Below, piece by piece: positions 16,414 through 25,394 of a stretch of 64,000 nt of DNA. The number at the start of each line of letters is the position of its first letter. Position 1 is the first letter of the stretch. The position numbers and the translations under genes are program-made. Where the stretch lies: contig NZ_CP119127.1 of assembly GCF_030128825.1 (NCBI RefSeq), positions 3,895,501-3,959,500 on the forward strand, given 5' to 3'. This stretch comes from Sphingobium sp. WTD-1 (GTDB taxonomy: Bacteria > Pseudomonadota > Alphaproteobacteria > Sphingomonadales > Sphingomonadaceae). The notes beneath the pieces are model-generated. The model ran no database searches and was not told the origin of the DNA. It saw only the letters and a program-made list of their open reading frames with translations.

Positions 16414-17251
16414 CCTGTCTCGCTGCCATTGCCTCCAACCGCAACAGCTCAATGTGTAGGTAGTCCATTGGCAGTGCATGTTCGCATTTGGCGTAGCTTG
16501 GGAATATCCCCCTCGCGGCATTCTCAGCGATCATCCGTCCACGGTTGAGCGCGCGGCTCGTTAATTCCTTTAGGTTCTTGCGATCCTCAAACGTGCCATC
16601 CTTTGACGACCTGATGCCACGATATTGGCGGCTGAGCCGCGCCATTGCGCCAACTTGCCATAGGGTCGCCTTGGGATGACGCGCTCTAACGCCTAGAACG
16701 TCTCTATATCTCTTTACACTGTCACGGTGCAGCTTAGCGCCGAAGAGCGCGTATTTCGCGTTTGCGTCGTGCTGACGGGAATTTCCAGCCTTAGGCAGTT
16801 CGTCCAGCAACGCAGATAGCTGTCGCATAATCTGCGCTTTCGCCAATCCTGCTGGGATCGCCGCGATAATGGTCGCTGGCTGCCCCTGCTCAGACCAGTC
16901 GCCGTTGATATAGTCTGCCGCAGCCTTTCCTAGATCAGTAGCATCCCTGTCGCTGATGACGCCCAAGCGCGTGATGGACGGCAACTTGTCACCCGCAAAG
17001 CCGAAGTTGCGGTAGCGATTCCTCGTCCACCAATCGCTGAACTGGCTGAATTTTGCCTCTCCAAGATCGTCATAGACCGCCAACACATCGTCGAAATCTG
17101 ACGGCAGGCTCTCAGAGCCATCTAAATCGCCTGCGCGAAATCGGCGGGCAAGTTCATAGCTGGGGCTGAAAACAAGGAACTGCTGCCAAAGCGTCATCCA
17201 TTTCACCATTTCAATGCGCGCAAGCTGCTTTTGGCGATCTAGCTGTCTCAA
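16394..17251 (-). CDS. unknown prophage protein (285 residues)
   Basis: A soluble, helix-rich protein with a basic N-terminus (MRQLDRQKQLARIEMVKWMT), aromatic patches (QFSDWWTRNRYRNFGFAGD) and a basic C-terminal half (RLSRQYRGIRSS). No domain recognised. It is convergent with the integrase and divergent from 17362-17784, so the 110-base gap upstream probably holds two opposing promoters. Its place next to the integrase suggests a lysogeny-region gene, but nothing in the sequence proves this. Confidence 0.7.
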   Translation of the reverse strand: MRQLDRQKQLARIEMVKWMTLWQQFLVFSPSYELARRFRAGDLDGSESLPSDFDDVLAVYDDLGEAKFSQFSDWWTRNRYRNFGFAGDKLPSITRLGVISDRDATDLGKAAADYINGDWSEQGQPATIIAAIPAGLAKAQIMRQLSALLDELPKAGNSRQHDANAKYALFGAKLHRDSVKRYRDVLGVRARHPKATLWQVGAMARLSRQYRGIRSSKDGTFEDRKNLKELTSRALNRGRMIAENAARGIFPSYAKCEHALPMDYLHIELLRLEAMAARQARREPV

Positions 17252-17361
17252 GGTTGGCTCGTTATCTTGGAAACTATCAAGTCAATCACGTATCAGGCCA
17301 ACCCTGCCGTATCAATGCCTCACGACGCCGCACGGTGCCGCGTCAAAGAGGAGATACGAAA

Positions 17362-17784
17362 ATGGAAGTTATCGAAAACCAGCAGGCCGCAACCACTGAG
17401 GAAGCGACCAACTACAAGCCCCGTTGGGATCGTGCAGAACGCCGCATTGGGTTCAGCACCGCTAAGCTGGCAAAGAAGCCTAAGCTGTCTGACCTGAGCA
17501 ACCTTGAGCGCCTGCTCGCCCGCCTTGGCAAGGAAGCAAACAGCCTCAACGGCATCAAGGTCGCTATCGCCGCTCGCTGGTGCAGCACGGTCTACACTAA
17601 CCTCACGATGCAGCAGATTGAGAGCATCGTCACTGACTGCCGCAGCGGTGAGAACCCCAGCAAACTGCTCGCTGATCCCGTCACCTATTTCGACAATCTG
17701 ACTGGCTACAAGCACGAAAAGCCTGAGGGCAAGACCGTCGAAGTAATCGACACTGGCATCTTCGCCAACATCAACGCGGCCTAA
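17362..17784 (+). CDS. unknown prophage protein (140 residues)
   Basis: Starts MEVIENQQAATTEEATNYKP after a clear GAGGAG ribosome site. An acidic N-terminus is followed by a basic helical region (LAKKPKLSDLSNLERLLARL) and a C-terminal domain containing LTMQQIESIVTDCRSGENP. No family recognised. Single gene, divergent from 16394-17251 and followed by a separate interrupted gene. Confidence 0.65.
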   Translation: MEVIENQQAATTEEATNYKPRWDRAERRIGFSTAKLAKKPKLSDLSNLERLLARLGKEANSLNGIKVAIAARWCSTVYTNLTMQQIESIVTDCRSGENPSKLLADPVTYFDNLTGYKHEKPEGKTVEVIDTGIFANINAA

Positions 17785-18161
17785 CAGCAGCAATCACCAA
17801 CAACTCAGCACCGACCCACACGCAGACATGGATTTGCGTGATGGGGAAGTGCGTCAAAAATAGGAATTCATCAAATTATGATTGAATACAAAAAGACATT
17901 ATCAGTAAAATACGACTGGCGTTCGTTCAACGCGAACCATATCGCACAAGATATCATTATGAACAAACCAAACTATATGCTGCGCCATGCCTTTGGTGAG
18001 AAAATGCTGGAAGAATGTCAGTGTGACTATGAGGTTCCAGTTGGATTGTTTTGGTCGCCTACAGTGCAGCGGCAAACAGAGCATGTTCCCTACGAAGAGG
18101 TTGATGCGTGGATCAACGCGCAACAACCTAAGCGATGGAAAACAAATTATAGGCTGTCAGA

Positions 18162-20079
18162 CCCAAGTTGAACAGTGCCGGCGGAACACGCAGGGAACGC
18201 GAGCTGGTAAGTATTTGATTTTGCTAGGCGTGGGTTTGGGGGCAAAACCGGATGTGCTAACAACATTTTGCCTGTAACTGGCCGTTTGGTTTATCTTTAC
18301 GAGTACAGGCAGTAACAACCTGGCCATGTATGTCGTCGAACGAGTCGCGCGCGGCCACCGCTATCTTTACCTGGTCGAGAGCGTGCGCGAGGGCAAAACT
18401 GTCCGCCAGCGCACGATCAAGGCTCTGGGCCGCAAGGATGCGCTGGCCGCAAGTGGCGAACTCGACAGACTGGCCGCCTCGATCGCACGTCACGCAGAGC
18501 GCAGCATCATTCTGTCCGATATCGATGCAGGCCGGATCGTAGCCCGCAGGATCGGAGGCCCGTTGCTGTTCGGGCGCCTGTGGCAGCGGCTTGGCATCGA
18601 TGCTGTATTGGAAGAGGTGCTGGAAGGGCGCCAGTTCGGCTTTGCCGTGGAGCGCGCCGTATTTGTCGCTACACTGCACCGCCTGTTCGTCTCAGGCTCG
18701 GACCGAGCCTGCCTGGACTGGATGGAGAGCTACGCCATCGACGGCAGCGAGGATCTTGCCCTCCATCACTTCTATCGCGCCATGGCCTGGCTCGGCGAGG
18801 AGATCGAGGAGAAGGCAGAAGGCGCATTGGCACCTCGCTGTGTGAAGGACGTGATCGAGGAGAAGCTGTTCGATCGCCGGCGGGACCTGTTCACTGATCT
18901 CAGCCTGGTGTTCATGGATACGACGTCGCTCTCGTTCTACGGTGCAGGCGGCGACACGCTGGGTCGGCGTGGTCATTCCAAGGACCACCGGCCCGAGCTT
19001 GCCCAGATGATCCTGGCCGTGGTGATCGACGCCGAGGGGCGTCCGATCTGCACCGAGATGGTCCCGGGCAACACGGCCGACGTGAAGGTGCTCATGCCCA
19101 TCGTCACGCGCCTGCGTACCCGCTTTGGGATAACCCGCTCGTGCGTCGTGGCCGACCGCGGCATGATCAGTGCCGGTACGATCGCCGCCCTTGAAGAGCT
19201 GGGGATGGAATACATCCTGGGTGCGCGAGAGCGCACCAGCAACGTCATCCGCGATGTCGTGCTTGCCGACACTGCTCCGATGGTACCCCTGGTCCTCGAG
19301 CGACAGGCAGGAGACACCCAGCTGTGGGTCAAGGAAGTGCGCGTTGGCAAAGGCGCAGATGCCCAGCGCTACGTCGTCACGCTCAACGAAGCTGAGGCAA
19401 GGAAGGACAAGGCCGACCGGCAAGCGATCATCGATGGCCTCCAGACCCAGTTGAAGAAGGGCGACAAGGCCCTGGTCGGCAACTCGGCCTATCGCCGCTA
19501 TCTCAAGGCCAGCGGCAAGACCTTCGAGATCGACATGGGCAAGCTTGCCGACGAGGCGCGCTACGACGGCATCAGCGTGCTGCGCACCAATGCCAGGATC
19601 ACTCCGCTACAGGCCGTCATCCGCTACCGTGATTTGCTTCAGGTCGAGGCCCTGTTCCGCGTCGCCAAGGCGAGCTTCGATACCCGTCCCATCTTCCATC
19701 AGTCCGATGCCGCTATCCGCGGCCATGTGTTTGTCTCGTTCCTCGCTCTGACGCTGGCCAAGGAACTGACCCGCTTGTGTCAGGAAAAGGGCCTGCAGCC
19801 CGAATGGCAGCCGCTCCTCAACGATCTCGATCGCCTTCAGGAAGCCACCATCGAAAAGGACGGCAAGGTCATTACCACCCGCACCCACGTTTCGGGCCAG
19901 GTGGGGAATGTCTTCAAGGCAACCGGCATCGCGCTGCCGGCCAATATCAGCGAACTGCCGCCGCGAACCTAAGCCTCTGCAAGCTCAACCAAACCCAAAA
20001 ATGTAGTGGTAACACTCGCGCCGGTGCGTGCATGTCATTGAACAAAAATGCCTTTTCCAAAAGCACTGTTCAAGTTGGG
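18162..20079 (+). mobile_element. IS1634-family insertion sequence
   Basis: Inverted ends CCCAAGTTGAACAGTGC at 18162 and GCACTGTTCAAGTTGGG ending 20079, one mismatch. Target duplication TCAGA at 18157-18161 and 20080-20084. One transposase gene. Length 1918 bp. Confidence 0.92.
18326..19972 (+). CDS. IS1634-family transposase
   Basis: 548 residues with a DDE core typical of IS1634: LSLVFMDTTSLSFYGAGG, then RRGHSKDHRPELAQMILAVV, SCVVADRGMISAGTIAALEE and a late VEALFRVAKASFDTRPIFH. Appears intact and much higher in GC than the prophage gene it interrupts. Catalyses transposition of its element. Confidence 0.93.
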   Translation: MYVVERVARGHRYLYLVESVREGKTVRQRTIKALGRKDALAASGELDRLAASIARHAERSIILSDIDAGRIVARRIGGPLLFGRLWQRLGIDAVLEEVLEGRQFGFAVERAVFVATLHRLFVSGSDRACLDWMESYAIDGSEDLALHHFYRAMAWLGEEIEEKAEGALAPRCVKDVIEEKLFDRRRDLFTDLSLVFMDTTSLSFYGAGGDTLGRRGHSKDHRPELAQMILAVVIDAEGRPICTEMVPGNTADVKVLMPIVTRLRTRFGITRSCVVADRGMISAGTIAALEELGMEYILGARERTSNVIRDVVLADTAPMVPLVLERQAGDTQLWVKEVRVGKGADAQRYVVTLNEAEARKDKADRQAIIDGLQTQLKKGDKALVGNSAYRRYLKASGKTFEIDMGKLADEARYDGISVLRTNARITPLQAVIRYRDLLQVEALFRVAKASFDTRPIFHQSDAAIRGHVFVSFLALTLAKELTRLCQEKGLQPEWQPLLNDLDRLQEATIEKDGKVITTRTHVSGQVGNVFKATGIALPANISELPPRT

Positions 20080-20323
20080 TCAGATTTTCTGCTAACGGGA
20101 GAGCTTAAATGGGCTAGTCATATACAACGTCGTATGGTTTATGGATACACCACTGACCCTGACGGCGTTATCAACGAAATGCTCGATCCAACTCGAAAAT
20201 GGACTCAGATTGATCTATATTATCTGGGCTTCAAGCCTGAAGACTGGTTGGCTTATCAAATCTGCAAGTGAGACGGTCAACGTCACACAGCAGCCAAGTC
20301 AGCAAGCTGGATGAAATTTAAAG

Positions 20324-20362
20324 CAAAAACCCGCCGCTGACGACAGCGACGGGCTTTTTGCG
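20324..20362. terminator. bidirectional rho-independent terminator
   Basis: AAAAACCCGCCGCTG and CAGCGACGGGCTTTTTG form a near-perfect hairpin with A-run on one side and T-run on the other. It separates convergent genes 20271 (plus) and 20382 (minus). Confidence 0.85.
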
Positions 20363-20381
20363 TGTCTGAGGCTCTGACAGC

Positions 20382-20780
20382 TTACTTTTTAGCAGCTTTC
20401 GCGGCGACCATCTTCGCGCCACGGTCCTTGCTCTTGGTTTCCATGGGCGCAAGCTGGCTATCAAACTCACCAGCAACGATAGCGGCCTTGATCGCGCCGT
20501 AGATTTCCTCAAACTTGTCGGCGGGAACGACGAACTCACCGTCCTTGCCGTCCAGCTTGAGCGCCTGATTGGCGTAGCGGACGCTGAACTTCACCTCGTC
20601 GCCCTTCTTGATGATCGTGGGGCGCTTTACGTCCTTGTTGCCAGCCTTGAACGCGACAAGGGCTTTATCCATGCCCTGCGCAGTGCGGGCGCTTGCGGAC
20701 ATGCCACCAGCATTGCCAGGCTTAAATTCCTTGCTCTGCGAAACTGGCTTAATCAAGGTCTTCCACGATACGTTAGCCAT
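20382..20780 (-). CDS. unknown basic prophage protein (132 residues)
   Basis: Starts MANVSWKTLIKPVSQSKEFK with an AGAAGGAAAAT ribosome site; lysine- and alanine-rich, with a beta-like middle (KKGDEVKFSVRYANQALKLD) and a basic tail KMVAAKAAKK. The composition suggests a nucleic-acid-associated protein, but there is no recognised domain. It has no TAAATA motif upstream and ends at a strong terminator, so it is probably expressed separately from the late genes. Confidence 0.65.
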   Translation of the reverse strand: MANVSWKTLIKPVSQSKEFKPGNAGGMSASARTAQGMDKALVAFKAGNKDVKRPTIIKKGDEVKFSVRYANQALKLDGKDGEFVVPADKFEEIYGAIKAAIVAGEFDSQLAPMETKSKDRGAKMVAAKAAKK

Positions 20781-20866
20781 TGGATTTTCCTTCTCTTCTA
20801 CGTTGCTGCTGCCGTCTGCCTATATAATCAATAATGTCCGTCAATCATATTCAGAACCAAAAAGTG

Positions 20867-20940
20867 ATAAATAGCTGACAAAAATACCCCTCACAGCGGG
20901 CCAGCGCTCAGGGGTTCTAACAGAGGATACCTGTCAGCTA
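20867..20940 (+). promoter_or_regulatory. late-promoter motif plus start-codon-sequestering leader (homing endonuclease 1)
   Basis: ATAAATA at 20867-20873. TAGCTGACA at 20872-20880 is an exact 9-bp inverted copy of TGTCAGCTA at 20932-20940, whose last A begins the ATG. A second stem, ACCCCT/AGGGGT, lies between. A transcript starting about five bases after the motif would lack most of the first arm. The same leader precedes the HNH gene at 44091. Confidence 0.7.
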
Positions 20941-21524
20941 TGCATATTTATACCCAACCTTACACCTATATCATTGGATGGAGTGAGCAGAAAAAATACT
21001 ACATCGGGCAACGTCATGCCAAAGGATGCAATCCCGCAGAACTGTGGGTAAGCTATTTCACATCTGGTAAGCTAATTCCTGATTTTCGGGACAAGCACGG
21101 GGAGCCAGATATCGTAGTCACATACTTAAGGCATGATAAAGAAGACGCTCTATGGGTGGAAGAGATGATGATGTTCTACTCAGGGGCTGTATCATCAGAC
21201 AGATTTCTCAATCTGCAATCAGCAGGACGCCACTTTTCCACGAAATTGGGATCAAAGAAGCCGCCACGATCCACGGCCCATTGCAATGCCCTCGCTGCCG
21301 CCAACAAGGGACGAAAACACTCTGAAGAGACGCGCCGCAAAATCAGCGAAGCAGGCAAACGAAGAAGGCACTCGGCTCAAACAATCGAAAAGCTAAAGCT
21401 ACCCAAAACCGATGCTCACAAGGAAGCTATTCGTAAGGCTCGCCTTGGCACAGTGTTTTCCGAAGAAAGTCGGCGAAAAATGAGCGAGAGTGCCAAGCGT
21501 CGATGGAAGAAAAGCGCTGATTAA
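20940..21524 (+). CDS. GIY-YIG homing endonuclease with NUMOD3 motifs
   Basis: 194 residues. The N-terminus has the GIY-YIG pair as YIIGWSEQKKYYIGQRHAKG; the C-terminal part carries NUMOD3-type DNA-binding repeats (HSEETRRKISEAGKRRRH and FSEESRRKMSESAKRRWKK). This is the Seg-like layout of free-standing phage homing endonucleases, which nick or cut cognate DNA lacking the gene and spread by repair. It overlaps the convergent recombinase gene by 4 bases. Its leader has the TAAATA motif and a hairpin holding the start codon, so expression is probably late only. Confidence 0.88.
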   Translation: MHIYTQPYTYIIGWSEQKKYYIGQRHAKGCNPAELWVSYFTSGKLIPDFRDKHGEPDIVVTYLRHDKEDALWVEEMMMFYSGAVSSDRFLNLQSAGRHFSTKLGSKKPPRSTAHCNALAAANKGRKHSEETRRKISEAGKRRRHSAQTIEKLKLPKTDAHKEAIRKARLGTVFSEESRRKMSESAKRRWKKSAD

Positions 21525-22060
21525 GCTGCTTTCTGCATCCACTTGCTTACCATGCTGTCTGTTACACCGATATAATGCATGGTTGAAGTGAGGTTCTTAT
21601 GCCCAAGGATACGCTGCACAACGGGAAGCGGTGCGCCCTCATCAACGAGGCGCGTAGCCAACGAGCGACGACCGCTATACGTGCTGCCTTTGATCCCTGC
21701 GCTGCTATACAGTTTCTTAAAGCGCTCACTCAACGAATGAGGCGTATAGGGTTTGCCCTGACGCCCAAGCACAAGATGCCCTGACGTGCGTTTGTCTGCG
21801 AGAATGTGGATTGCATTAAGCGCAGATGCAGAAAGCGGAATCTCACGCGCCTCGTTGGTTTTGGAAACTGCTGCGCGGACAACCAGCTTGGGATTATCTG
21901 AGTAGACAATATCCGTAACAAGCAAGCCTGCAATCTCTGCGCAACGCAAGCCAGTCGCCCACGATAGCTGCAACAGCGCTTTTGCCTTTTCAGGGTTATG
22001 GCCACTGATACGATCAAGGATAAGCGCACGTTCTTCTTCGCTATGGATAATTGCCTTCAT
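21521..22060 (-). CDS. lone tyrosine-recombinase catalytic domain
   Basis: 179 residues, catalytic domain only: Arg I in LSWATGLRCAEIAGLL, Lys region in VSKTNEAREIPLSA, Arg II in STYSGRRSLATRL, His in RILGHKNLTSTMHYIGV and the Tyr nucleophile in MHYIGV. The usual first His of box II is replaced by Tyr. There is no N-terminal core-binding domain, so it is about half the length of a standard integrase. It may act on a phage resolution or inversion site; since the prophage integrates by a serine enzyme, its role is unclear. Confidence 0.8.
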   Translation of the reverse strand: MKAIIHSEEERALILDRISGHNPEKAKALLQLSWATGLRCAEIAGLLVTDIVYSDNPKLVVRAAVSKTNEAREIPLSASALNAIHILADKRTSGHLVLGRQGKPYTPHSLSERFKKLYSSAGIKGSTYSGRRSLATRLVDEGAPLPVVQRILGHKNLTSTMHYIGVTDSMVSKWMQKAA

Positions 22061-22153
22061 CTAAACCTCCTGCGTTACAAAACATTCGATAAGGCCTGAT
22101 TTTCCTTAAGCGATACCAATCCAGACATATCGCCGCTTTTTCGTCCTGAAATC

Positions 22154-22167
22154 ATAAATACAAATGG
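22154..22167 (+). promoter_or_regulatory. TAAATA late-promoter motif
   Basis: ATAAATA at 22154-22160 just upstream of the 22168 operon. ATCAT before/into the motif can pair with ATGGAT (one bulge) over the first ATG. Weaker structure than at other sites. Confidence 0.5.
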
Positions 22168-22440
22168 ATGCTAAAAGAGGAACTAAGCATGGGAATGGAT
22201 AGATTAGAAAACGCAGTAACGGATTTAGAGCAGCGCATGGCGCTCTTGGAAGAATGCATAGCGTTGGTGGTTTACCGCGAGGAAGAGGCCAAGAGCGCGG
22301 CAGAGGAAGCGGTTCGCAGGCTTCAAGAGGCGGATGCTAGACTGAATGCGGTAACGGATGCGGCAGTGCGGGTGTTCACCCTCAAACTCAACACAAAGGA
22401 TCAAATCACTGGCTTTAGTCTGAAGGAGGGCGACCAATGA
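22168..22440 (+). CDS. small coiled-coil protein
   Basis: 90 residues from MLKEELSMGMDRLENAVTDL; from the second start at 22189, which has GAGGAAC in front, it is 83. Acidic coiled coil with heptads through LEQRMALLEECIALVVYREE and EEAVRRLQEADARLN. Either start is possible: 22168 lies eight bases after the TAAATA motif. First gene of an operon joined by ATGA overlaps. No function recognised. Confidence 0.6.
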   Translation: MLKEELSMGMDRLENAVTDLEQRMALLEECIALVVYREEEAKSAAEEAVRRLQEADARLNAVTDAAVRVFTLKLNTKDQITGFSLKEGDQ

Positions 22441-22610
22441 TGGATTGCCTCATCATGATTGGCGGCGGCATCATCGCCTTAGCCATCATTATCGCCTGCA
22501 TTCTAGGAATGGTCTACCTTGATGTCCAACGAACTGCGGCGAACTACGAGTTCGCGCAAACGATAGGCCTCCTTCCATCTAACGACGAGATTTGCGGGGG
22601 AACGAAATGA
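22437..22610 (+). CDS. small single-span membrane protein
   Basis: 57 residues, coupled to the previous gene by ATGA. MMDCLIMIGGGIIALAIIIA starts with a hydrophobic membrane segment continuing to CILGMVYLD, then a short soluble tail. Its own stop overlaps the next start (ATGA). Function unknown; spanin or holin-like roles are possible but unsupported, since the operon is far from the lysis genes. Confidence 0.6.
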   Translation: MMDCLIMIGGGIIALAIIIACILGMVYLDVQRTAANYEFAQTIGLLPSNDEICGGTK

Positions 22611-23026
22611 CCGAAACCCCAGAATACCGCAAAGCGACGGCGGAAGAGAAACAGCGCATTGAGCAGCTTGCCGCAGAGGGAAAGCCCCTGACGGCTATCG
22701 CCAAGGAAGTAGGCTTCTCACAGACCTACGTGGGCAAGATCGTCCGTCAGAGCAAACAGCGCCTTTGGATCGAACATAGGCGCGCAATCGACAGCCACGA
22801 ACGATCCTTGGCGAACCTTGCCGAGAAGATCGAGCGCAACACCAGAGCCATCGAGCGTCAGACCAGATATCTCAAGCTGGTCATGGGCCGGGTCTCAATG
22901 GCGATCAACGGCGTCACCAAGACACGCGAAGTCCTGAAAAACATACAGGCCCGCATCACGAAGCTGATCCAGAACGAGGAGAAACAGCAGACCCTCAGGC
23001 AGAGCATATGGGGGAAGAAGCAGTGA
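22607..23026 (+). CDS. helix-turn-helix protein with coiled coil
   Basis: 139 residues starting MTETPEYRKATAEEKQRIEQ. A resolvase-like helix-turn-helix is visible at EGKPLTAIAKEVGFSQTYVG followed by KIVRQSKQR, then a long helix (ANLAEKIERNTRAIERQTRY) that should form a coiled coil. Probably a DNA-binding protein, possibly a small regulator of this operon. It overlaps the next gene by 19 bases. Confidence 0.65.
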   Translation: MTETPEYRKATAEEKQRIEQLAAEGKPLTAIAKEVGFSQTYVGKIVRQSKQRLWIEHRRAIDSHERSLANLAEKIERNTRAIERQTRYLKLVMGRVSMAINGVTKTREVLKNIQARITKLIQNEEKQQTLRQSIWGKKQ

Positions 23027-23223
23027 GGGAACTGACCCTATGCACTCTTTCGCGCGGTGATCGTGCCGGTGAAACCAGATGGCTTTCTTGTATCCTCGAT
23101 ATTGAACGCCAAGGGATCGCGTTTGGATGCAGATACTCAATCAGCGATGATGGAGGGCAATTCAGCATCATATTATCGTTTGCCACCGAGGCGGGCCTCA
23201 CAGCAGCGAGGTTACTCCTATGA
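23008..23223 (+). CDS. small paralogue family, member 1
   Basis: 71 residues from MGEEAVRELTLCTLSRGDRA ending SFATEAGLTAARLLL. The C-terminal F-x-x-E-x-x-L-x-A-A-R-L-x-L block recurs in the next two genes, and the junction CTCCTATGACC to the next gene is also repeated. Function unknown. Start overlaps the preceding gene. Confidence 0.65.
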   Translation: MGEEAVRELTLCTLSRGDRAGETRWLSCILDIERQGIAFGCRYSISDDGGQFSIILSFATEAGLTAARLLL

Positions 23224-23468
23224 CCCAACCCAAATTGAAAAAGAGCGGCGATTTTGAAGAACGCCTTCGCGACTATCCATTTGAAGCATCGTTCACATTG
23301 GATGGCATCGTAATAGGATTAAATTACTATTCCAGAATGCTCGCTGAGCATGAAATCGACCACATGATGGTGTCATTCGAAGCAGTCGCCCATTCATACG
23401 GCGGCGCAGAATCAAAGGCCGTCATCGCATTCAGGAGTGAAATAGACCTCACAGCGGCTAGGTTGCTC
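23220..23468 (+). pseudogene. small paralogue family, member 2, cut by IS66 near its 3' end
   Basis: Starts MTQPKLKKSGDFEERLRDYP by ATGA coupling and ends AFRSEIDLTAARLL at the IS. The original last codon and stop (CTA TGA) lie at 25935-25940. The reading frame now runs 13 codons into the IS, so a near-complete protein may still be made. Same C-terminal block as its neighbours. Confidence 0.7.
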
Positions 23469-23481
23469 GTAAGCGGTGTTC

Positions 23482-25005
23482 TCAGCCCACGGTGGTCCAA
23501 GGCATGAGTTCGGCGACGCCGTTCGCAGGATGACCGTTGGCCAGGCTGTTCAGCGTATCGGTCAGCCAGATGTGCGGGTTGATGCCGGAGAGCTTGCAGT
23601 TTTCGATGAGCGTGGCGATCACCGCCCAGTTGTCGCCGCCTTCGTCGGAACCGGCGAACAGGGCATTCTTGCGGTTCAGCGCGAGGGGCCGGATAGAGCG
23701 TTCGACGGTGTTGCTGTCGAGGTCGATGCGGCCATCCTCGAGGAAGCGTGACAGCCCATCCCAGCGGGTGAGCGCGTAGCGGATCGCTTCGCCGAGCTTG
23801 CTCTTGGCGCTGACCTGGCGGATGCGGGCCTCGAGATACTGGCGAAGATCATCGACGATGATGCGGCTGCGGTCATGGCGAACAGCCCGGCGTTGCTCCG
23901 CCGATAATCCTCGCGCCTCATCTTCGATGGCATAGAGCAAGGCGACGCGACGCAGCACTTCCGTTGCCACCGGCGAGTTGTCGGCCAGCTCGTAGAACTT
24001 GCGCCGGACGTGTGCCCAGCAAAAAGCGAGGCTGATCTGCTGGCGGCGCCTGGCGAGCGCGGCATAGCCGCCATAGCCATCGACCTGCAGGATACCTGCA
24101 AAATCACCGAGATGCGCTTCTGCCCGTTCGCCCTTGCGATCGGCTGCATAGACATAGGCGACCATCGGCGGATCATCGCCGCCCCAAGGTCGGTCATCGC
24201 GGGCATAGGCCCATAGCTGGCCGGTCTTGGTTCGCCCACGCCCCGGATCGAGCACCGGCGCCGTAGTCTCGTCCGCAAATAGTCGTTCTGATCGTCGCAA
24301 TCGCTCAAGGATGTGATCGCGCAAGGGGCGCAGATACCAAGCTGCCCGTCCGACCCAGTCTGCCAGGGTGGATCGATCAAGCTGGATGCCTTGCCGGGCG
24401 TAGATCTGCGCCTGGCGGTACAGCGGTAGATGATCGGCGTACTTGGCGACCAGCACCTGGGCGATCAGCGCTTCGGTGGGAATGCCGCCCTCGACGATCC
24501 GCGCCGGTGCCGGGGCCTGCACAATGGCGCTCTCGCACGAGCGGCAACCGTAGCGCGGGCGGCGGGTGACGAGGACACGGAAGGTCGTGGGCACGACGTC
24601 GAGGCGTTCGGCTACATCCTCGCCGATCTGGTGGAGCGCGCCGCCGCAGCACGGACAGGCCTTGTCCTCGACATCGACGACCTGCTCGATCCGTTCGAGA
24701 TGGGCAGGGAGCGAACCGCGGTTGCTCTTGCGGGGGCGCTCGGCGGGAGTCCGGCTTGCCTTGTCCCTGGCATGCTCGGCTTCAGCCAACGCCGTCTCGA
24801 CTTCTTCCAGCGCAAGCTCGAACTGATCAGGATCGAACTGCTCTGACCGGCGTCCAAAACGGTGGCGCTGCAGAGCCTCGATGATCGCCTTCAGGCGTTC
24901 CACATCAGCCTGGAAAACCTTGAGCGTGTCGAGCTCGCGGGCCTGTTCGAGGACGAGCGCACGCAGCGCTTCAACGTCGTCGGGGAGGTCCGCTTCCATG
25001 AGCAT
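23482..25005 (-). CDS. tnpC: IS66 transposase TnpC (element 2)
   Basis: 507 residues from MLMEADLPDDVEALRALVLE. Zinc-finger cysteines KACPCCGGALHQIG and YGCRSCESAIVQAP; DDE core SERLFADETTAPVLDPGRGR, GILQVDGYGGYAALARRRQQ and DLDSNTVERSIRPLALNRKN. The chosen start gives the standard N-terminus; a longer reading would extend into the tnpB sequence in another frame. Confidence 0.94.
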   Translation of the reverse strand: MLMEADLPDDVEALRALVLEQARELDTLKVFQADVERLKAIIEALQRHRFGRRSEQFDPDQFELALEEVETALAEAEHARDKASRTPAERPRKSNRGSLPAHLERIEQVVDVEDKACPCCGGALHQIGEDVAERLDVVPTTFRVLVTRRPRYGCRSCESAIVQAPAPARIVEGGIPTEALIAQVLVAKYADHLPLYRQAQIYARQGIQLDRSTLADWVGRAAWYLRPLRDHILERLRRSERLFADETTAPVLDPGRGRTKTGQLWAYARDDRPWGGDDPPMVAYVYAADRKGERAEAHLGDFAGILQVDGYGGYAALARRRQQISLAFCWAHVRRKFYELADNSPVATEVLRRVALLYAIEDEARGLSAEQRRAVRHDRSRIIVDDLRQYLEARIRQVSAKSKLGEAIRYALTRWDGLSRFLEDGRIDLDSNTVERSIRPLALNRKNALFAGSDEGGDNWAVIATLIENCKLSGINPHIWLTDTLNSLANGHPANGVAELMPWTTVG

Positions 25006-25037
25006 GGCAGGCAGTGAATCAGTAGGCGAAGGCCCCG

Positions 25038-25394
25038 TCAACCGGCAATCTGCGGGACAATGGGACGGCGTCCACCGTGCACTCTGCGCCAGTCCAGACC
25101 CTCCAGAAGGGCACCGAGTTGCGCCGAGGTCAGGCGCATCACGCCGTCCTGGATGCCCGGCCACTTGAAGCCACCGGTCTCGAGCTTCTTGGCCATCAGA
25201 CACAGGCCCGTGCCGTCCCACCAGACCAGCTTGATCCGGTCCGAACGCTTCGCCCGGAACACGTAGATCACGCCCGAATAGGGATCGCCGCCGTACTCGG
25301 CTCCGACCAGCGCGGCCAGGGCGTCAGGTCCCTTGCGAAAATCCACCGGGCGCGTCGCGACCATCACGCGCGCGCCAGCCCCAGGTCCTATCAT
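25038..25394 (-). CDS. tnpB: IS66 accessory protein TnpB (element 2)
   Basis: 118 residues, MIGPGAGARVMVATRPVDFR then GVIYVFRAKRSDRIKLVWWD and MAKKLETGGFKWP, the typical IS66 Orf2. Start overlaps tnpA stop (ATGA). Confidence 0.93.
   Translation of the reverse strand: MIGPGAGARVMVATRPVDFRKGPDALAALVGAEYGGDPYSGVIYVFRAKRSDRIKLVWWDGTGLCLMAKKLETGGFKWPGIQDGVMRLTSAQLGALLEGLDWRRVHGGRRPIVPQIAG

Larger units (their letters stand above)
17878..20271 (+). pseudogene. small phage gene interrupted by IS1634-family element
   Basis: The first part, 17878-18161, reads MIEYKKTLSVKYDWRSFNAN to NYRLS; the rest, 20085-20271, continues DFLLTGELKWASHIQRRMVY to WLAYQICK and stop. Deleting the IS and one copy of TCAGA restores a single 156-residue frame. 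The protein is hydrophilic with many aromatic residues and no recognised family. The truncated left part could still be translated as 97 residues. Confidence 0.8.

Noticed and set aside
18692..19423. 243-residue minus-strand frame
   Set aside because: Antisense to the IS1634 transposase core; shadow.
20945..20950. Reverse TAAATA just after the GIY-YIG start codon (and likewise 44096-44101)
   Set aside because: No minus-strand gene follows at the right spacing; better explained as extra pairing with the leader.
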